Numbered from the stretch's first letter, positions 1 through 9,313 are shown. The stretch: 64,000 nt of DNA from Pseudomonas sp. Q11 (GCF_024494355.1 NZ_JAKNQY010000001.1:221027-285026); one strand, 5' to 3'. The notes: generated by a model not told the origin, from the sequence alone. Made by a program: numbers and translations.

Positions 1-1929
1 GGTTCTACAGGTGCCGCACGAACCGCCGCGGCAACTGAACTCAGGGCTCAGGCCCCGGGCCTCGGCAAGTTCCAGCAGGGTCCCGCTACCAGGTTCCCAG
101 CGTGCCTCCTTGCCTGAGCTGGCGAACAATATCTTCACCGCCTCGCTCGACGCTGGCACTTGCTGGGCCGCTGGCACGCTGACTTCGGCGTCGCGCACCA
201 GTGTGGACGGACCAAAGGTTTCAGCATGAATACGATCGTCAGGAATGCGCAACTTGCGCAGCCCGTCATACAGCGACTGGGTGAAGCTGCCGGGGCCGCA
301 CAGGTAGTAGTCGTAGTCATCGAGCGCCAGCAGTTGCTTGAGCAGCTCGACATCGATCCTGCCCGTCGCGTCATAACCTTGCCCGGCCCCTTCGCTGGGC
401 GGTTGGCTGACCAGGCGCAGTACCTTTACCTTGCCTGCGGCGCGCTTGACCAGCTCATCGATTTCCTCGCGAAAGGCCAGGTCGGCAACCGTACGCGCGC
501 TTTGCACCATCCAGACCGGACGCATCCGGCTCATGCGCAGGCCCTGATAAACCACCTCGCGCAACATCGACAACAGCGGCGTCACACCCACGCCCGCCGC
601 CAGCAGCACCAAGGGCCGCCGCTCAGTGGCCTGAACCGTGAAATGCCCTTGGGGCGCTCGCGCCTCAAGCTCGTGCGCCACTTGAATCTGGTCGTGCAGA
701 TGCGCGGAGACCAAGCCATCACGCTTGACGCTGATGCGCAGGAAATCATCCGACGGCGCGCTGGACACGCTGTAGGTACGAATCGAGGGGACTTTCTGCC
801 CCTCCAGCAAAATCCGCACGGGCAAGTGCTGGCCGGCGTCAAACCGGGGCACGCCCGCTCCGTCGGCCGCTTGCAGGTAGAAGGAGCGAATACTTTGGCT
901 CTCATCCTCCACACGAACGACCCGCAATGGGCGCCAATGGGTCCGCAGGGCTTCGGCCTGCAAGCGCTCAGCGGCCTGTTCCCAGCTCCCGGTCATCAAT
1001 GAGTAGGGTGAGTCGCCCGCGCTCTGGTCCTTCCAACGCAACGGGACTGCTGCCGGACGGTAAACAACGCGCTGTGGCTTGAAGCGCAGCAGCCGCTCGG
1101 CACCCTGGAACGCTGCTATTTCGGGATCCTCCAGCAACACTTGGGCTGAACCGGTCATTTGCAGAAGATCGCCGGTCTTGAAATCGATGAAGGTAAGGCC
1201 CGCACGGGGATTGAGCAGGATGTTGCCCAGGGTATTGAAGAACAGGTTTCCGGAGAAGTCCGGAATGGTCAGCGTGCCGTCCTCGTCCATGCGCACAAAA
1301 CCCGGCTTGCCGCCGCGGTGGGATGCATCGACCTGCCGTTCGCCGTCGCGCTCCACATAGGTGGCGATATAAAACGAATCAGCCGTCGTGATCAGGCGCC
1401 GGGCCAGCGGGTCCGTCGCGTCCAAGTGCTGAGCGTCGCCGGCCTGTTCCCGGACAAAGGAATATTGGCGCAGGTTGATATAGCGAGGGCAATTGCCATA
1501 GGCCTGGCGTACGGAAATTTCCAACCCGCTACCGAGCAGACGGCGAATGTTGCCGTTCATGCGATTGCGCCGGCGGGTGTGCAATTCGATACCCAGCATG
1601 CCGATGGCAGCCCCCTCGCCCATTCCCTCCTGGGCCGGATCGCTGGGTTGCGGCTTGAGATTGATCTGCAGGGTTTGCGGATCAGGTGAGCTCATGAAGC
1701 CGGGTTTGCCGGTGCGCAGGGTCGCCCACACGTCACCTTGCCGGTCAACAGTGCCCAACACCACGAAAGGTAGTTGCGCGTAGAACTCCCGGTGCTGGTC
1801 CGGCATCCAGTCCCGCGCCAATTGCCGCTGGCCAACGCTGGTCATCATGTCGACCGCACCGACCGAGCGCTGCAAGGTCAGTTCACCTTCATGCCAGGGA
1901 GAGGGTTGTGGTTTCGAGGCTTCGTCCAT
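1..1929 (-). CDS. PPOX / flavin reductase / 2Fe-2S ferredoxin fusion protein (3' end cut by window)
   Basis: A 643-codon open frame that runs off the left edge, so its C-terminus and stop are missing. The N-terminal ~320 residues look like a pyridoxamine-phosphate-oxidase-type FMN-binding split barrel. Residues ~330-560 form a ferredoxin-NADP reductase module (RTYSVSS FAD motif, LLAAGVGVTPLLSM and YYLCGPG nicotinamide motifs). A plant-type [2Fe-2S] domain begins near residue 575, and its cluster motif CRGGSCGTC sits at residues ~633-642, just before the edge. The expected role is electron transfer from NAD(P)H through flavin to the iron-sulfur centre; the acceptor is unknown. The start ATG at 1929 has a GAGGAG ribosome site. 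The domain order is clear; the physiological substrate is not. Confidence 0.85.
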   Translation of the reverse strand, partial: MDEASKPQPSPWHEGELTLQRSVGAVDMMTSVGQRQLARDWMPDQHREFYAQLPFVVLGTVDRQGDVWATLRTGKPGFMSSPDPQTLQINLKPQPSDPAQEGMGEGAAIGMLGIELHTRRRNRMNGNIRRLLGSGLEISVRQAYGNCPRYINLRQYSFVREQAGDAQHLDATDPLARRLITTADSFYIATYVERDGERQVDASHRGGKPGFVRMDEDGTLTIPDFSGNLFFNTLGNILLNPRAGLTFIDFKTGDLLQMTGSAQVLLEDPEIAAFQGAERLLRFKPQRVVYRPAAVPLRWKDQSAGDSPYSLMTGSWEQAAERLQAEALRTHWRPLRVVRVEDESQSIRSFYLQAADGAGVPRFDAGQHLPVRILLEGQKVPSIRTYSVSSAPSDDFLRISVKRDGLVSAHLHDQIQVAHELEARAPQGHFTVQATERRPLVLLAAGVGVTPLLSMLREVVYQGLRMSRMRPVWMVQSARTVADLAFREEIDELVKRAAGKVKVLRLVSQPPSEGAGQGYDATGRIDVELLKQLLALDDYDYYLCGPGSFTQSLYDGLRKLRIPDDRIHAETFGPSTLVRDAEVSVPAAQQVPASSEAVKILFASSGKEARWEPGSGTLLELAEARGLSPEFSCRGGSCGTCRT

Positions 1930-2167
1930 CAGCTACTCCTCGCGCCCGCAGCCTTGCAGACTGCGTTGAGACGCTACGGTCAGGGGGACTGCGCTACGCC
2001 TCTTGCCGAGGGTGCATTGCAGGTGGGGTTATCTTCTTCCCAAAGGGATTGGGGAGGAATACGCACGAACTGCAATCCACTGTTTCACAAACTGGAATGA
2101 ACACGTCCAGGGACGCGTACGGGGGCAATCACCAGGGCCGGACAGTCGGTCCGTTCACCGCTGAAGG

Positions 2168-2530
2168 TCAGCGCCCCAGTGCAAGAGCGATCTTCAGTTG
2201 CAAATCGTTTTCGGAGAATGGCTTGTGCAACACGGGACGATGGGCGAACTCGTTCGGCAGCCCGCGGGCACCGTATCCGGTGCTGAACAAAAACGGAATC
2301 TGCCGGGCCTGGAGAATTTCGGCAACCGGAAAAACCCGCTCGCCGGCCAGGTTGACATCCAGAATGGCCAGGTCAATTGCCACCCGGTTCGCTACTTCGC
2401 ACGCCATAGCGAGCCGTGCCACTGACGCCACCACCACGCATTCGAGCTCTTCCAGCATTTGCTCGACCAGCATGGCGATTGCGCCTTCGTCCTCGACCAG
2501 CAGCACCCTGACCCCGGGAAACGCACTCAT
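2168..2530 (-). CDS. single-domain response regulator (receiver only)
   Basis: A 120-residue CheY-like receiver with no output domain. It shows the acidic pocket (VLLVEDE), the phospho-acceptor aspartate in LAILDVNL and the conserved lysine in LHKPFSEND. The reading frame extends 13 codons further upstream, but the ATG at 2530 overlaps the stop of the kinase gene before it (ATGA), which fixes the start and implies translational coupling. It is probably phosphorylated by that HWE kinase and acts by protein-protein contact, as stand-alone receivers beside HWE/HisKA_2 kinases commonly do. Confidence 0.85.
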   Translation of the reverse strand: MSAFPGVRVLLVEDEGAIAMLVEQMLEELECVVVASVARLAMACEVANRVAIDLAILDVNLAGERVFPVAEILQARQIPFLFSTGYGARGLPNEFAHRPVLHKPFSENDLQLKIALALGR

Positions 2531-4329
2531 GGGCTTGACGCCCCGATCAGAAACGAGATTCGGCAGCAAACCCCCTTCGGGTCGAAGGTCAGGTCAAATG
2601 TCCCGCCCAAATCGCGCTCGATGCAGCGTTTCATCAAACGCGAACCCAACCCTTCCCGCTTGGGCTGGGCCACCCGTGGCCCACCCTGCTCGCGCCAGTC
2701 CAGGGTCAGTAGCATGCCATCGGATTGTGGTTGCACAACCCACTTCACTGAAAGTGTGCCCGTCTCTACTGACATCGCTCCGTATTTCAGTGCATTGATC
2801 GCCAGTTCATTGAGGGTCATGGTGAGGTTGAGGGCGACTCGGGTACTGACATCGACAGGGTCGCCTTCAACCACGATTCGATCGGGTTCCTGGCCGAATA
2901 TCGGCATCAGCACTTCATGGGCAAGGGACCCCATTGGCGTCTGCCCCCAATGGCGCCGGGTCAGAAGATCGTGGGCCCGGGACAACGCAAGCAGCCTGGC
3001 TTCGAAACGCCTGTAACCGTCGTTCGCATCCTCGGCATTGCGCGCCGTTTGCGCCGCCAGGGATTGCACAGTGGCCAGGGTGTTCTTGACCCGATGGTTG
3101 AGCTCGTCAATCAGGGTCTTCTGCCGGTTCTCCGCCAGCTTTCGCTCGGTGATGTCCACCAGCATGTTGATGGCGCCCACCAGGTTGCCATCGGCGTCAT
3201 GCAGCGGTGTGGGATAAGGCGCAAACGGTACACGAGTGCCATCCGGCCGCTCGGCAATGGCCTCGACACCGCGTATCGGGCGATTCTCCTTCAAGGCCAC
3301 CGCCATCGGGCATTGGTCGTGGGCAAGCGCGCTTCCATCGGTGTTGAATAGTTTCCAGGTCACGCACCACAGGTCACCCAACTGAGGCGTGCGCCCGGAC
3401 AACTCCACGGCCGCCCGATTGAAGAAGGTGATGCGCCCTTGTGCATCGGTTGTATAAACCGCCGCGGGCAGAGCCTCGAGAAGATTGCGCATATGCCGTT
3501 CGCTTTCACGAATCTGGCTTTCCATTCGCTGGGCGACGGTGACGTCGATGGTGAAGCAGCGCGTGTGGAAGAGCTTGCCGTCTTCGAACCGTCCATTGGA
3601 GGTAATCGCAACATGCCTGATCGTGCCGTCTTTGGCTCTCAGTCGCGCCGGGTAGCTGTCCAGGCTTTCGCCACTGCCAAGTTTGTTGAGGATGTCACCG
3701 ATAACGGGCTCATCCACATGAAACTCGGTAATGTGGCGGCCGATATACTCTTCAGCCGTGTAGCCCAGCATGTTCAGCTCGGCCTTGTTGGCACGCTGGA
3801 TAATGCCCGCGCTGCTGACAATGTGGAGCCCCACCGCGCTGTTTTCAAAAAAGTCCTCGAGGTCGGCGCTCTTGCGTCGAAGCTCCTCGGCCATCGCATG
3901 GTGCGCCGAGACGTCCTGGAAACAGTTGATCGCCCCTTGAATGACCCCGCACCGATCTCTGAGGGCTCGGATGTTCACAAGCGCCACGAGCCGCGTGCCG
4001 TCCGGACGCAGGATGATCACTTCCTGATTGCGTGTCGCAGCGCCGGTGGTGAGCGCCAAAGCCATGGGGCTGTCTTCGAAAGCCAGCGGCGTACCATCTG
4101 GCAAGGAAAGCCGGTACGAGCCGCAGAAGCGGTCACCGTTTTCCCCGATAACAGGAGTCCTACCCCATAGTTCGGCCGCTTCACTGTTGTACCTGACGAG
4201 CCAACCCTCGTGATCACAGAGGTATACCGCCCCTGGGATGGCGTCGAGCGCACTCACGCCCAGCGTGAGCAGGCTCTCGTATTCGCTCGGTGCGCAGATT
4301 TCCACGGGAAGCTCTTCAATGTTCGACAT
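2527..4329 (-). CDS. multi-PAS HWE-family sensor histidine kinase
   Basis: A 600-residue soluble kinase with no obvious membrane segment. Three PAS domains are visible: one near the N-terminus (GAVYLCDHEGWLVRYN), one in the middle (GLHIVSSAGIIQRANK) and one before the catalytic part (AVYTTDAQGRITFFNR). The phospho-acceptor region LIDELNHRVKNTLATVQSLA and the WRE triad in LTLDWREQGGP are the hallmarks of the HWE family; NELAINALKYGAM is the N-box. The ATG at 4329 is preferred to the one 40 codons upstream because GAGGA lies 8 bases before it. The stimulus is unknown; PAS domains suggest an intracellular redox, light or ligand signal. It is co-translated with the following single receiver. Confidence 0.85.
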   Translation of the reverse strand: MSNIEELPVEICAPSEYESLLTLGVSALDAIPGAVYLCDHEGWLVRYNSEAAELWGRTPVIGENGDRFCGSYRLSLPDGTPLAFEDSPMALALTTGAATRNQEVIILRPDGTRLVALVNIRALRDRCGVIQGAINCFQDVSAHHAMAEELRRKSADLEDFFENSAVGLHIVSSAGIIQRANKAELNMLGYTAEEYIGRHITEFHVDEPVIGDILNKLGSGESLDSYPARLRAKDGTIRHVAITSNGRFEDGKLFHTRCFTIDVTVAQRMESQIRESERHMRNLLEALPAAVYTTDAQGRITFFNRAAVELSGRTPQLGDLWCVTWKLFNTDGSALAHDQCPMAVALKENRPIRGVEAIAERPDGTRVPFAPYPTPLHDADGNLVGAINMLVDITERKLAENRQKTLIDELNHRVKNTLATVQSLAAQTARNAEDANDGYRRFEARLLALSRAHDLLTRRHWGQTPMGSLAHEVLMPIFGQEPDRIVVEGDPVDVSTRVALNLTMTLNELAINALKYGAMSVETGTLSVKWVVQPQSDGMLLTLDWREQGGPRVAQPKREGLGSRLMKRCIERDLGGTFDLTFDPKGVCCRISFLIGASSP

Positions 4330-4653
4330 TTGGTAATCCTCAATCCGCCTGGCTGAAACGACCACGCTCCCCATCGCCCCCGGTTTTGCGCCGGAGTCGG
4401 TGATTCCAGCTCGGATATCCTTTTGAAGGCGGGTTCGGATATGTTTCATAGAGCTGCAGTGCTTAACTCTTGATCCCTATCCGCTTTGCTAGTTCATAAA
4501 ACCAGCACGTCGTGAGCTTTGGTTCGCACATCCAGGCAGACTGAGGCGTTTTCTGGAAAATTTCCACGGTAAGTTGAGCGATACCGGCTTGAAACTCGGT
4601 TTTCCAGTTTTTAGGTTACGATGCGCGGACGTGAAGATCAGGAGATCTTGAGT
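4330..4653. other. divergent intergenic region between the HWE kinase and the NarL-type regulator
   Basis: 324 bases without a convincing gene. It contains an in-frame upstream extension of the kinase (to 4449) that lacks a ribosome site, and must hold promoters for both divergent genes. I could not pick out a clear -35/-10 pair or a repeat. Confidence 0.5.
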
Positions 4654-5304
4654 ATGACGTGTAGGGTAATCGTGGCAGATGACCACCCACTGTTTCGCGA
4701 GGGGATGCTGAAAACCATAGAGCGACTTCTGCCGACAGCCACTATAGAACAGGCTGGCAACCTTGATGAGGTGCTGGCTCTCGCGCGGTCAGGCGCGGAG
4801 GTGGACACGCTGATTCTTGATTTACGCTTCCCCGGTATCAAATCGTTGCAGGTCCTAGGCCATTTGCGCAACGAGTTCAAGCGCACCTCGATCATTGTGG
4901 TCTCAATGGTTGACGACATCGATGTTATTTCCCAAGTGATGTCACAGGGTGTTGACGGTTTTATCGGAAAGAATGTCGACCCCGCAGGCATCGCCGAAGC
5001 CATCATGGCGATTCGCGAAGGCGATGTGATCGTCAAATACCACACGGATAATTCGATCCTGGACGATCTGGAGCCAGAGGCGCTTTCCCACCTGACGGCG
5101 CGCCAACGCCAAGTGCTTGGCCTGATAGCGGATGGCAAGACCAACAAGGAAATCGCCAAGGAACTTGGCATTTCACCCTTCACTGTGCGCATCCATGTTT
5201 CAAGCTTGCTCAAAGCCCTGGGTGTCCCGACCCGCGCGGCCGCCGCGGCTCAATTCTCCAACTTCCCAACCGATGGCGGATGGTCAGGGAAACACAAACA
5301 GTAG
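4654..5304 (+). CDS. NarL/FixJ-type response regulator (LuxR HTH)
   Basis: 216 residues: a receiver (acidic pair in VADDHPLF, phospho-acceptor Asp56 in ILDLRFPG) followed by a LuxR-type helix-turn-helix ([28 protein letters not shown] begins this segment, residues ~149-205). It is a DNA-binding transcription factor controlled by phosphorylation. The start at 4654 has AGGAG nine bases upstream; an in-frame ATG at 4621 lacks one. No kinase is directly co-transcribed. Candidate partners are the divergent HWE kinase to the left and the hybrid kinase at 6249, both inferred only from proximity. Confidence 0.88.
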   Translation: MTCRVIVADDHPLFREGMLKTIERLLPTATIEQAGNLDEVLALARSGAEVDTLILDLRFPGIKSLQVLGHLRNEFKRTSIIVVSMVDDIDVISQVMSQGVDGFIGKNVDPAGIAEAIMAIREGDVIVKYHTDNSILDDLEPEALSHLTARQRQVLGLIADGKTNKEIAKELGISPFTVRIHVSSLLKALGVPTRAAAAAQFSNFPTDGGWSGKHKQ

Positions 5305-5674
5305 GCGCGTTTACCTTCAGCATAACTTTGTGTAAAGCATCAGTATAAAAACACCGGTACGGCGGTCGCCAGGATCATATGAAGACTTATCCTCACCGCC
5401 CATGATCAAAGCTATAGCACACTTGTGCTATAGCGTCAGCCAGCCTCTGCCTCCTAATCTACACGTGCTCTATAAAGGCTGACGCGAGCACTCAAAACAC
5501 TTAGACAACAAATAAGCCATGCGCCGGGCAGGTGACCGCGCGTATCGATGCTCTATGGCTTGCGGGCCCTATCGGGTTAACAGATCGCTTGGCTGCGCAA
5601 CGCTGGGTCAACTTCGCTGCCTGCTCGGTCGAAGAATGGAACGGTCCTGAAAACACAACTCAAGGTGAGCCTCT
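5305..5674. other. 370-base intergenic region with one strong palindrome
   Basis: No credible coding frame. The only clear structure is the 24-base palindrome at 5411-5434, listed separately. A TATAAA-like segment (CTCTATAAAGG) follows at about 5469 and may belong to the lipoprotein promoter. Confidence 0.5.
5411..5434. promoter_or_regulatory. perfect 11+2+11 palindrome, candidate operator
   Basis: GCTATAGCACA at 5411-5421 and its exact reverse complement at 5424-5434, separated by CT. There is no T-run after it, so it is more likely a dimeric regulator site than a terminator. It lies ~240 bases before the lipoprotein/hybrid-kinase pair and ~105 bases after the NarL-type regulator. The binding protein is unknown. 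Confidence 0.5.
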
Positions 5675-6163
5675 ATGTCCTTCAAATATGGAAAAACACT
5701 TAGCAGTGGAGTGGCACTGTGCGTGCTGGCTGGATTCATCAGCGGCTGCACAAATACCAGTGATTTGATGAACTCTTTGAACCCTGGCGCCAAGAAATTC
5801 GACATCACTTATCTGAAGCAGACGATCTATCCTGGCAAGACGACTAAAAGCCAGATCACCCAAATGTTTGGCGTACCCACAAATGAAAAACTCAATTCGA
5901 CCAGTGCCAGCAACGAATCGAATTGGACTTACGAAAAGGGTGAAGAAGGTCTGGACAGGTACATGAAGCTGGCCCACAAATATGTATCGACCGAGACGAG
6001 ACTGAAAATGTATGAGGCGTCGGCGCAACTGTCCCAAGCGCAACGCGTGGTCAATGACGTCAGCAGCGTAACCGGCAGCAGAACGCCCCAGAGCCAGACC
6101 CAGGGGACAGTTCTGACGATCTATTTCGTGGACGACGTAGTGAAATATTACCGGGTCTACTAA
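5675..6163 (+). CDS. BamE/SmpA-like outer-membrane lipoprotein
   Basis: 162 residues with a lipoprotein signal: positive N-terminus, hydrophobic core and lipobox FISGC, giving lipidated Cys25. The segment after it, PGKTTKSQITQMFGVPT, matches the pattern of BamE/SmpA/OmlA-fold proteins (turn, then FGxP). The C-terminal part includes a helical, Ala/Gln-rich stretch and ends in a strand (VLTIYFVDDVVKYYRVY). AAGGTGAG before the ATG supports the start. BamE itself is elsewhere in Pseudomonas, so this is a paralogue with an unknown envelope role. The hybrid kinase gene starts 85 bases downstream on the same strand, so the two may be co-transcribed. Confidence 0.7.
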   Translation: MSFKYGKTLSSGVALCVLAGFISGCTNTSDLMNSLNPGAKKFDITYLKQTIYPGKTTKSQITQMFGVPTNEKLNSTSASNESNWTYEKGEEGLDRYMKLAHKYVSTETRLKMYEASAQLSQAQRVVNDVSSVTGSRTPQSQTQGTVLTIYFVDDVVKYYRVY

Positions 6164-6173
6164 GATTCAGAAC

Positions 6174-6230
6174 AACCCACCGGTTCGGCTCGCCCATGGA
6201 CAGCATAGGTCTCGTGGGTTGCCGACCCGG
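6174..6230 (+). other. interleaved complementary segments before the hybrid kinase
   Basis: AACCCAC (6174-6180) pairs with GTGGGTT (6214-6220), and CCGGTTCGGC (6180-6189) pairs with GCCGACCCGG (6221-6230) with one mismatch. The order A-B-A'-B' means the two stems are either mutually exclusive or form a pseudoknot. The element sits immediately upstream of the GTG start at 6249. Seen in sequence only; no function is established. Confidence 0.35.
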
Positions 6231-6248
6231 TCATGAGGTTGAAGGTCA

Positions 6249-7850
6249 GTGGAAAAAAACAGCGAACTCAATCAGGCCACGCTACGTCTGATCGTCAGTG
6301 CCTGTGCGGTGCTGTACATCACCATCCTCGCTAGCGTCGAGCCCGATGATGCCGCTACCTACATGCCGATCATCATTTACAGCGTGGCCTTCATCATTGC
6401 ATCGGTGTTCCTGCGCATACGCATCAAGCGTAAGCCGGGGCACTTCTTCTGGCGGCACCTTTTCACCATGCTCCATGACTACAGCGCCATCGCTTTCGCC
6501 ATGGTGCTGGGGGGCGAAGGTGCCTTGCCCATTTACGCGGCACTACTCTGGGTTACGTTGGGCAACGGCGTGCGTTTCGGCTCCCGCTACCTGGCGCTGG
6601 CAACCGTCATCGCACTGTCGACATTGGTGCTGATTTTCTGGCTCAATCCGTTCTGGCGGACCCAGCCATACATGTTCCTGATGTTGATCGTAACCACCAT
6701 CGTGGTGCCGGCCTATGCTCACGTTCTGCTCAAACGCACGCGAATAGCCTCCGAGGAGGCGATCACGGCCAACCTGGAGAAGTCTCGTTTCCTGGCCCAG
6801 GCCAGCCATGACCTGCGCCAACCGATCCACTCCATAGGCCTGTTCACCGCCTGCCTGCGCGACGCCAGGCTTGGCCTGGAAGAGTTGCGTCTGGTCGATA
6901 ACATCGACCGTTCGCTGCACACCGTGTCGCAGCTATTTCGCTCGATCCTCGATATCTACACTCTGGACCACGGCAAGCTGGTGCCGCAGACAGACACGGT
7001 CCATTTGGGCACGCTGCTGCAGGACATCGTCGAACAGAACACCGAGGCGGCGCGCTGGGCGGGGGTTGAGCTGCGCTTGCGCGCCAGCCCTTATTGGGTA
7101 AACGTCAATCCTGGATTGTTAACCACCATGGTCCAGAACCTGCTGTCCAATGCACTCAAATATGCGCCAGGCCGACCGGTGTTGATCGGCGTCCGTCGCC
7201 AGGGCGCAGGCCTGGCCGTGGTGATCTACGACAAAGGACGTGGTATCGCCGCCGAGCATTTGCCCGAGGTGTTCAAGGAGTTTTACCGGGTACGGCATGT
7301 ACGCGACAAGGATGTCGAGGGGTTGGGCCTTGGGCTGTCCATCGTCAAGCGCATCAGCCGGTTACTCAATGTCGATATCCACATCCATTCCAGGGTCGGA
7401 CAGGGGACCAAGGTGGCGATCAGCGGCCTGGAGCAAGCGATACCGAAGGTCATGGCGCGCAAGGTGACGACGGCCCACAGCCGCCTGAATGGCTTGCGTG
7501 TGTGCCTGGTGGAAGACGATACCAACGTCTTGATGGCGACCTCGACACTGCTGGAAAAGTGGGGTTGCCAGGTGCAAACCCACAACGACGGCGAAGGGCT
7601 GACCAGCAATTGCGACATCATCATCGCCGACTTCGACCTGGGTACGAAGGTTTCAGGTTCCGAGTGCATCGCAGCGATACGCGAGCAGCGCGGCTGGGAA
7701 GTCCCTGCGCTGGTCATTACCGGGCATCAGGTAGAGCGGATACGCGAGTCCCTGCAAAGCCTGCAAATTTCGGTTTTGGCCAAGCCGGTGCGACCGCCGG
7801 AACTACGCACTGTATTGCTGGAATTGGTCAAAACAGAGGGACAGAGGTAG
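6249..7850 (+). CDS. hybrid sensor histidine kinase with RpfC-like membrane sensor and receiver
   Basis: 533 residues. Residues ~12-160 hold about six hydrophobic helices with the segment LWVTLGNGVRFGSRYL, similar to the membrane sensor of RpfC-type kinases. The phospho-acceptor His187 lies in SHDLRQPIHSIGLFT, followed by an ATPase domain (N-box NLLSNALKYAP; GLGLGLSIVKR). A C-terminal receiver runs from ~residue 416 (CLVEDD, phospho-acceptor in IIADFDLG, lysine in VLAKPVRP). There is no HPt domain, so phosphotransfer must leave through a separate protein. The start is GTG, with purine-rich GAGGTTGAAGG upstream. The ligand is unknown; a membrane-soluble signal is plausible. Confidence 0.85.
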   Translation: MEKNSELNQATLRLIVSACAVLYITILASVEPDDAATYMPIIIYSVAFIIASVFLRIRIKRKPGHFFWRHLFTMLHDYSAIAFAMVLGGEGALPIYAALLWVTLGNGVRFGSRYLALATVIALSTLVLIFWLNPFWRTQPYMFLMLIVTTIVVPAYAHVLLKRTRIASEEAITANLEKSRFLAQASHDLRQPIHSIGLFTACLRDARLGLEELRLVDNIDRSLHTVSQLFRSILDIYTLDHGKLVPQTDTVHLGTLLQDIVEQNTEAARWAGVELRLRASPYWVNVNPGLLTTMVQNLLSNALKYAPGRPVLIGVRRQGAGLAVVIYDKGRGIAAEHLPEVFKEFYRVRHVRDKDVEGLGLGLSIVKRISRLLNVDIHIHSRVGQGTKVAISGLEQAIPKVMARKVTTAHSRLNGLRVCLVEDDTNVLMATSTLLEKWGCQVQTHNDGEGLTSNCDIIIADFDLGTKVSGSECIAAIREQRGWEVPALVITGHQVERIRESLQSLQISVLAKPVRPPELRTVLLELVKTEGQR

Positions 7851-7876
7851 CTCGACGCTTCGAAAATCCCAGCAGC

Positions 7877-7904
7877 GCTATCGCCAGCAAGCTCGGTTCC
7901 CACA
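7877..7904 (-). repeat. single REP-like unit
   Basis: On the minus strand this reads as the usual Pseudomonas REP core (TGTGGGAACCGAGCTTGCTG, then GCGATAGC). It is one unpaired unit in the gap between the convergent hybrid kinase and DUF4010 genes, where REPs are commonly found. It resembles the arms at the right end of the window but is not identical. Confidence 0.6.
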
Positions 7905-7940
7905 GAGATTGAGTGTGAGCCGGTCAGTCGAGCGATTGGC

Positions 7941-9185
7941 TCACAAACGCGGAATCAGAAGCCCGGCCCACATCGCCAGCGTCACCAACACCTGCCCCGG
8001 AATGACATACCCGGCAAAACGCCGCCCACCGCTGAGACAAGCCACCACGCATTTGCTCAAGGAGTTGCTACTCATTGCCATCAGGGCTGGCACGGCAACG
8101 CCGTCCATGGGCAACAAACCTGATTTTGCCAGGGAGGCGATGGAGGCTGTCGAGGCATGAGCATCAGCCAGTCCACTGAATATCGCGGTCACGATCACAC
8201 CGCCCTGCCCGAAGCCATCGAGCATCGCCGACGACAGGACGGTAATCCCCGTCATCGCCAGGGCAACGGTCAAGGCCAATTTGAGGCTGAAGGCTCCGCC
8301 GTCCTTGATCGGTTCCTCGGCTCGCCCTCTGGGCCGAGGAAACATCAGCACGCCAGCGTAGAGCAGCGTCATCAATATGCCGCACAGCAACGGCCCCAAC
8401 ATCCAACGCAACAGCCCGGGCTCCACGGCAGCGAGGATCAGGCCGATCTGGGCCACAGTCGCCAGATTGGCTAACACCGCGGCGGCACTCAGCGTCTTGA
8501 GATTTAAAGGCTCCTTGGCAGCAATGTTGCCCATCGCCGCGACGGTGACTGTAGCGGAGGCAAAACCAGAGGCAATTGCACCCAGGGCATAGCCGTAGCG
8601 CGTACCAAGGGTCCGGACCGCAACGTGCCCCAGCGCGCCCACCGCCATCAACATGACCGTCAACATACAGATGGTGCGCAGGTTGATCGCATCGTAAGGT
8701 CCGAGAAAACGATCCGGCACCAGCGGCAACACAACCAGCGCGGCGATCAACAGCACCAGCCCGTCGCGCATCTCGGAAGCGGTCAATTGATCCCGGGCAA
8801 AATGGTGCAACGCCTGGCGACTGGCGAGCAGGCCGGCCATCACCACGCCAATCGCGATCGCGAGGGCCGGGGCGGTCATGCAGAGCGCCCCCAACGCCAG
8901 CGCCGCGAATAACGCCACTTCGCTGGTGATACCGGGGTCCTGGTCGAGGTTTCGCCAATACGCCGCCGTGACCAATGCCCCCAGCGCAAGCGCCACGAAT
9001 CCCAGCAGCAAAACCCCGCCAGCCTGGACCGTGACGTACCCCAGCAACGAGGTAATGGCAAAGGTCCGCAGACCGGCGAAGTCGCGCCGGGCGCCCTCGC
9101 CCTTGCGTCGCTCGCGTTCGAGCCCGATCAACAGACCGATTCCGAGCGCAGCGGCGGCATTGGCAAAGCCCAGGGTTTCGCTCAT
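7941..9185 (-). CDS. MgtC/SapB-DUF4010 family membrane protein
   Basis: 414 residues, nearly all hydrophobic (about 11-12 membrane helices). The N-terminus (GIGLLIGLERERRKGEG, then DFAGLRTFAI) is the MgtC/SapB signature that precedes DUF4010. The C-terminal half has the small-residue-rich helices of DUF4010 proteins. The biochemical role of this family is not established; MgtC relatives are linked to magnesium limitation and acid tolerance, but DUF4010 members need not share that. It is monocistronic and convergent with the hybrid kinase; the start at 9185 has GAGG very close to the ATG. Confidence 0.8.
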   Translation of the reverse strand: MSETLGFANAAAALGIGLLIGLERERRKGEGARRDFAGLRTFAITSLLGYVTVQAGGVLLLGFVALALGALVTAAYWRNLDQDPGITSEVALFAALALGALCMTAPALAIAIGVVMAGLLASRQALHHFARDQLTASEMRDGLVLLIAALVVLPLVPDRFLGPYDAINLRTICMLTVMLMAVGALGHVAVRTLGTRYGYALGAIASGFASATVTVAAMGNIAAKEPLNLKTLSAAAVLANLATVAQIGLILAAVEPGLLRWMLGPLLCGILMTLLYAGVLMFPRPRGRAEEPIKDGGAFSLKLALTVALAMTGITVLSSAMLDGFGQGGVIVTAIFSGLADAHASTASIASLAKSGLLPMDGVAVPALMAMSSNSLSKCVVACLSGGRRFAGYVIPGQVLVTLAMWAGLLIPRL

Positions 9186-9313
9186 AGCCTCGGTTCTATA
9201 CTGAGTGTTCCGGTTGTACCTGAGTCCAGGGTAGCCCCTGGGAGGGTTTCATGATCAAACATAGCGCTATTGCCAGGCGCCGTGCGCATTGATGCCACGC
9301 TTCTGGCGTGAGC

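Noticed and set aside
160..1002. 280-codon plus-strand frame opposite the PPOX-reductase gene
   Set aside because: Antisense shadow of a gene with recognisable domains and a good ribosome site; its own protein is low-complexity and matches nothing.
1989..2000. GCGCTACGCCTC shared with a site near 33130
   Set aside because: Twelve bases of GC-rich sequence in two unrelated gaps without flanking symmetry; most likely chance.
7094..7912. 272-codon plus-strand frame overlapping the hybrid kinase in another frame
   Set aside because: The kinase frame contains all catalytic motifs; this one is Gly/Arg-rich and lacks any.
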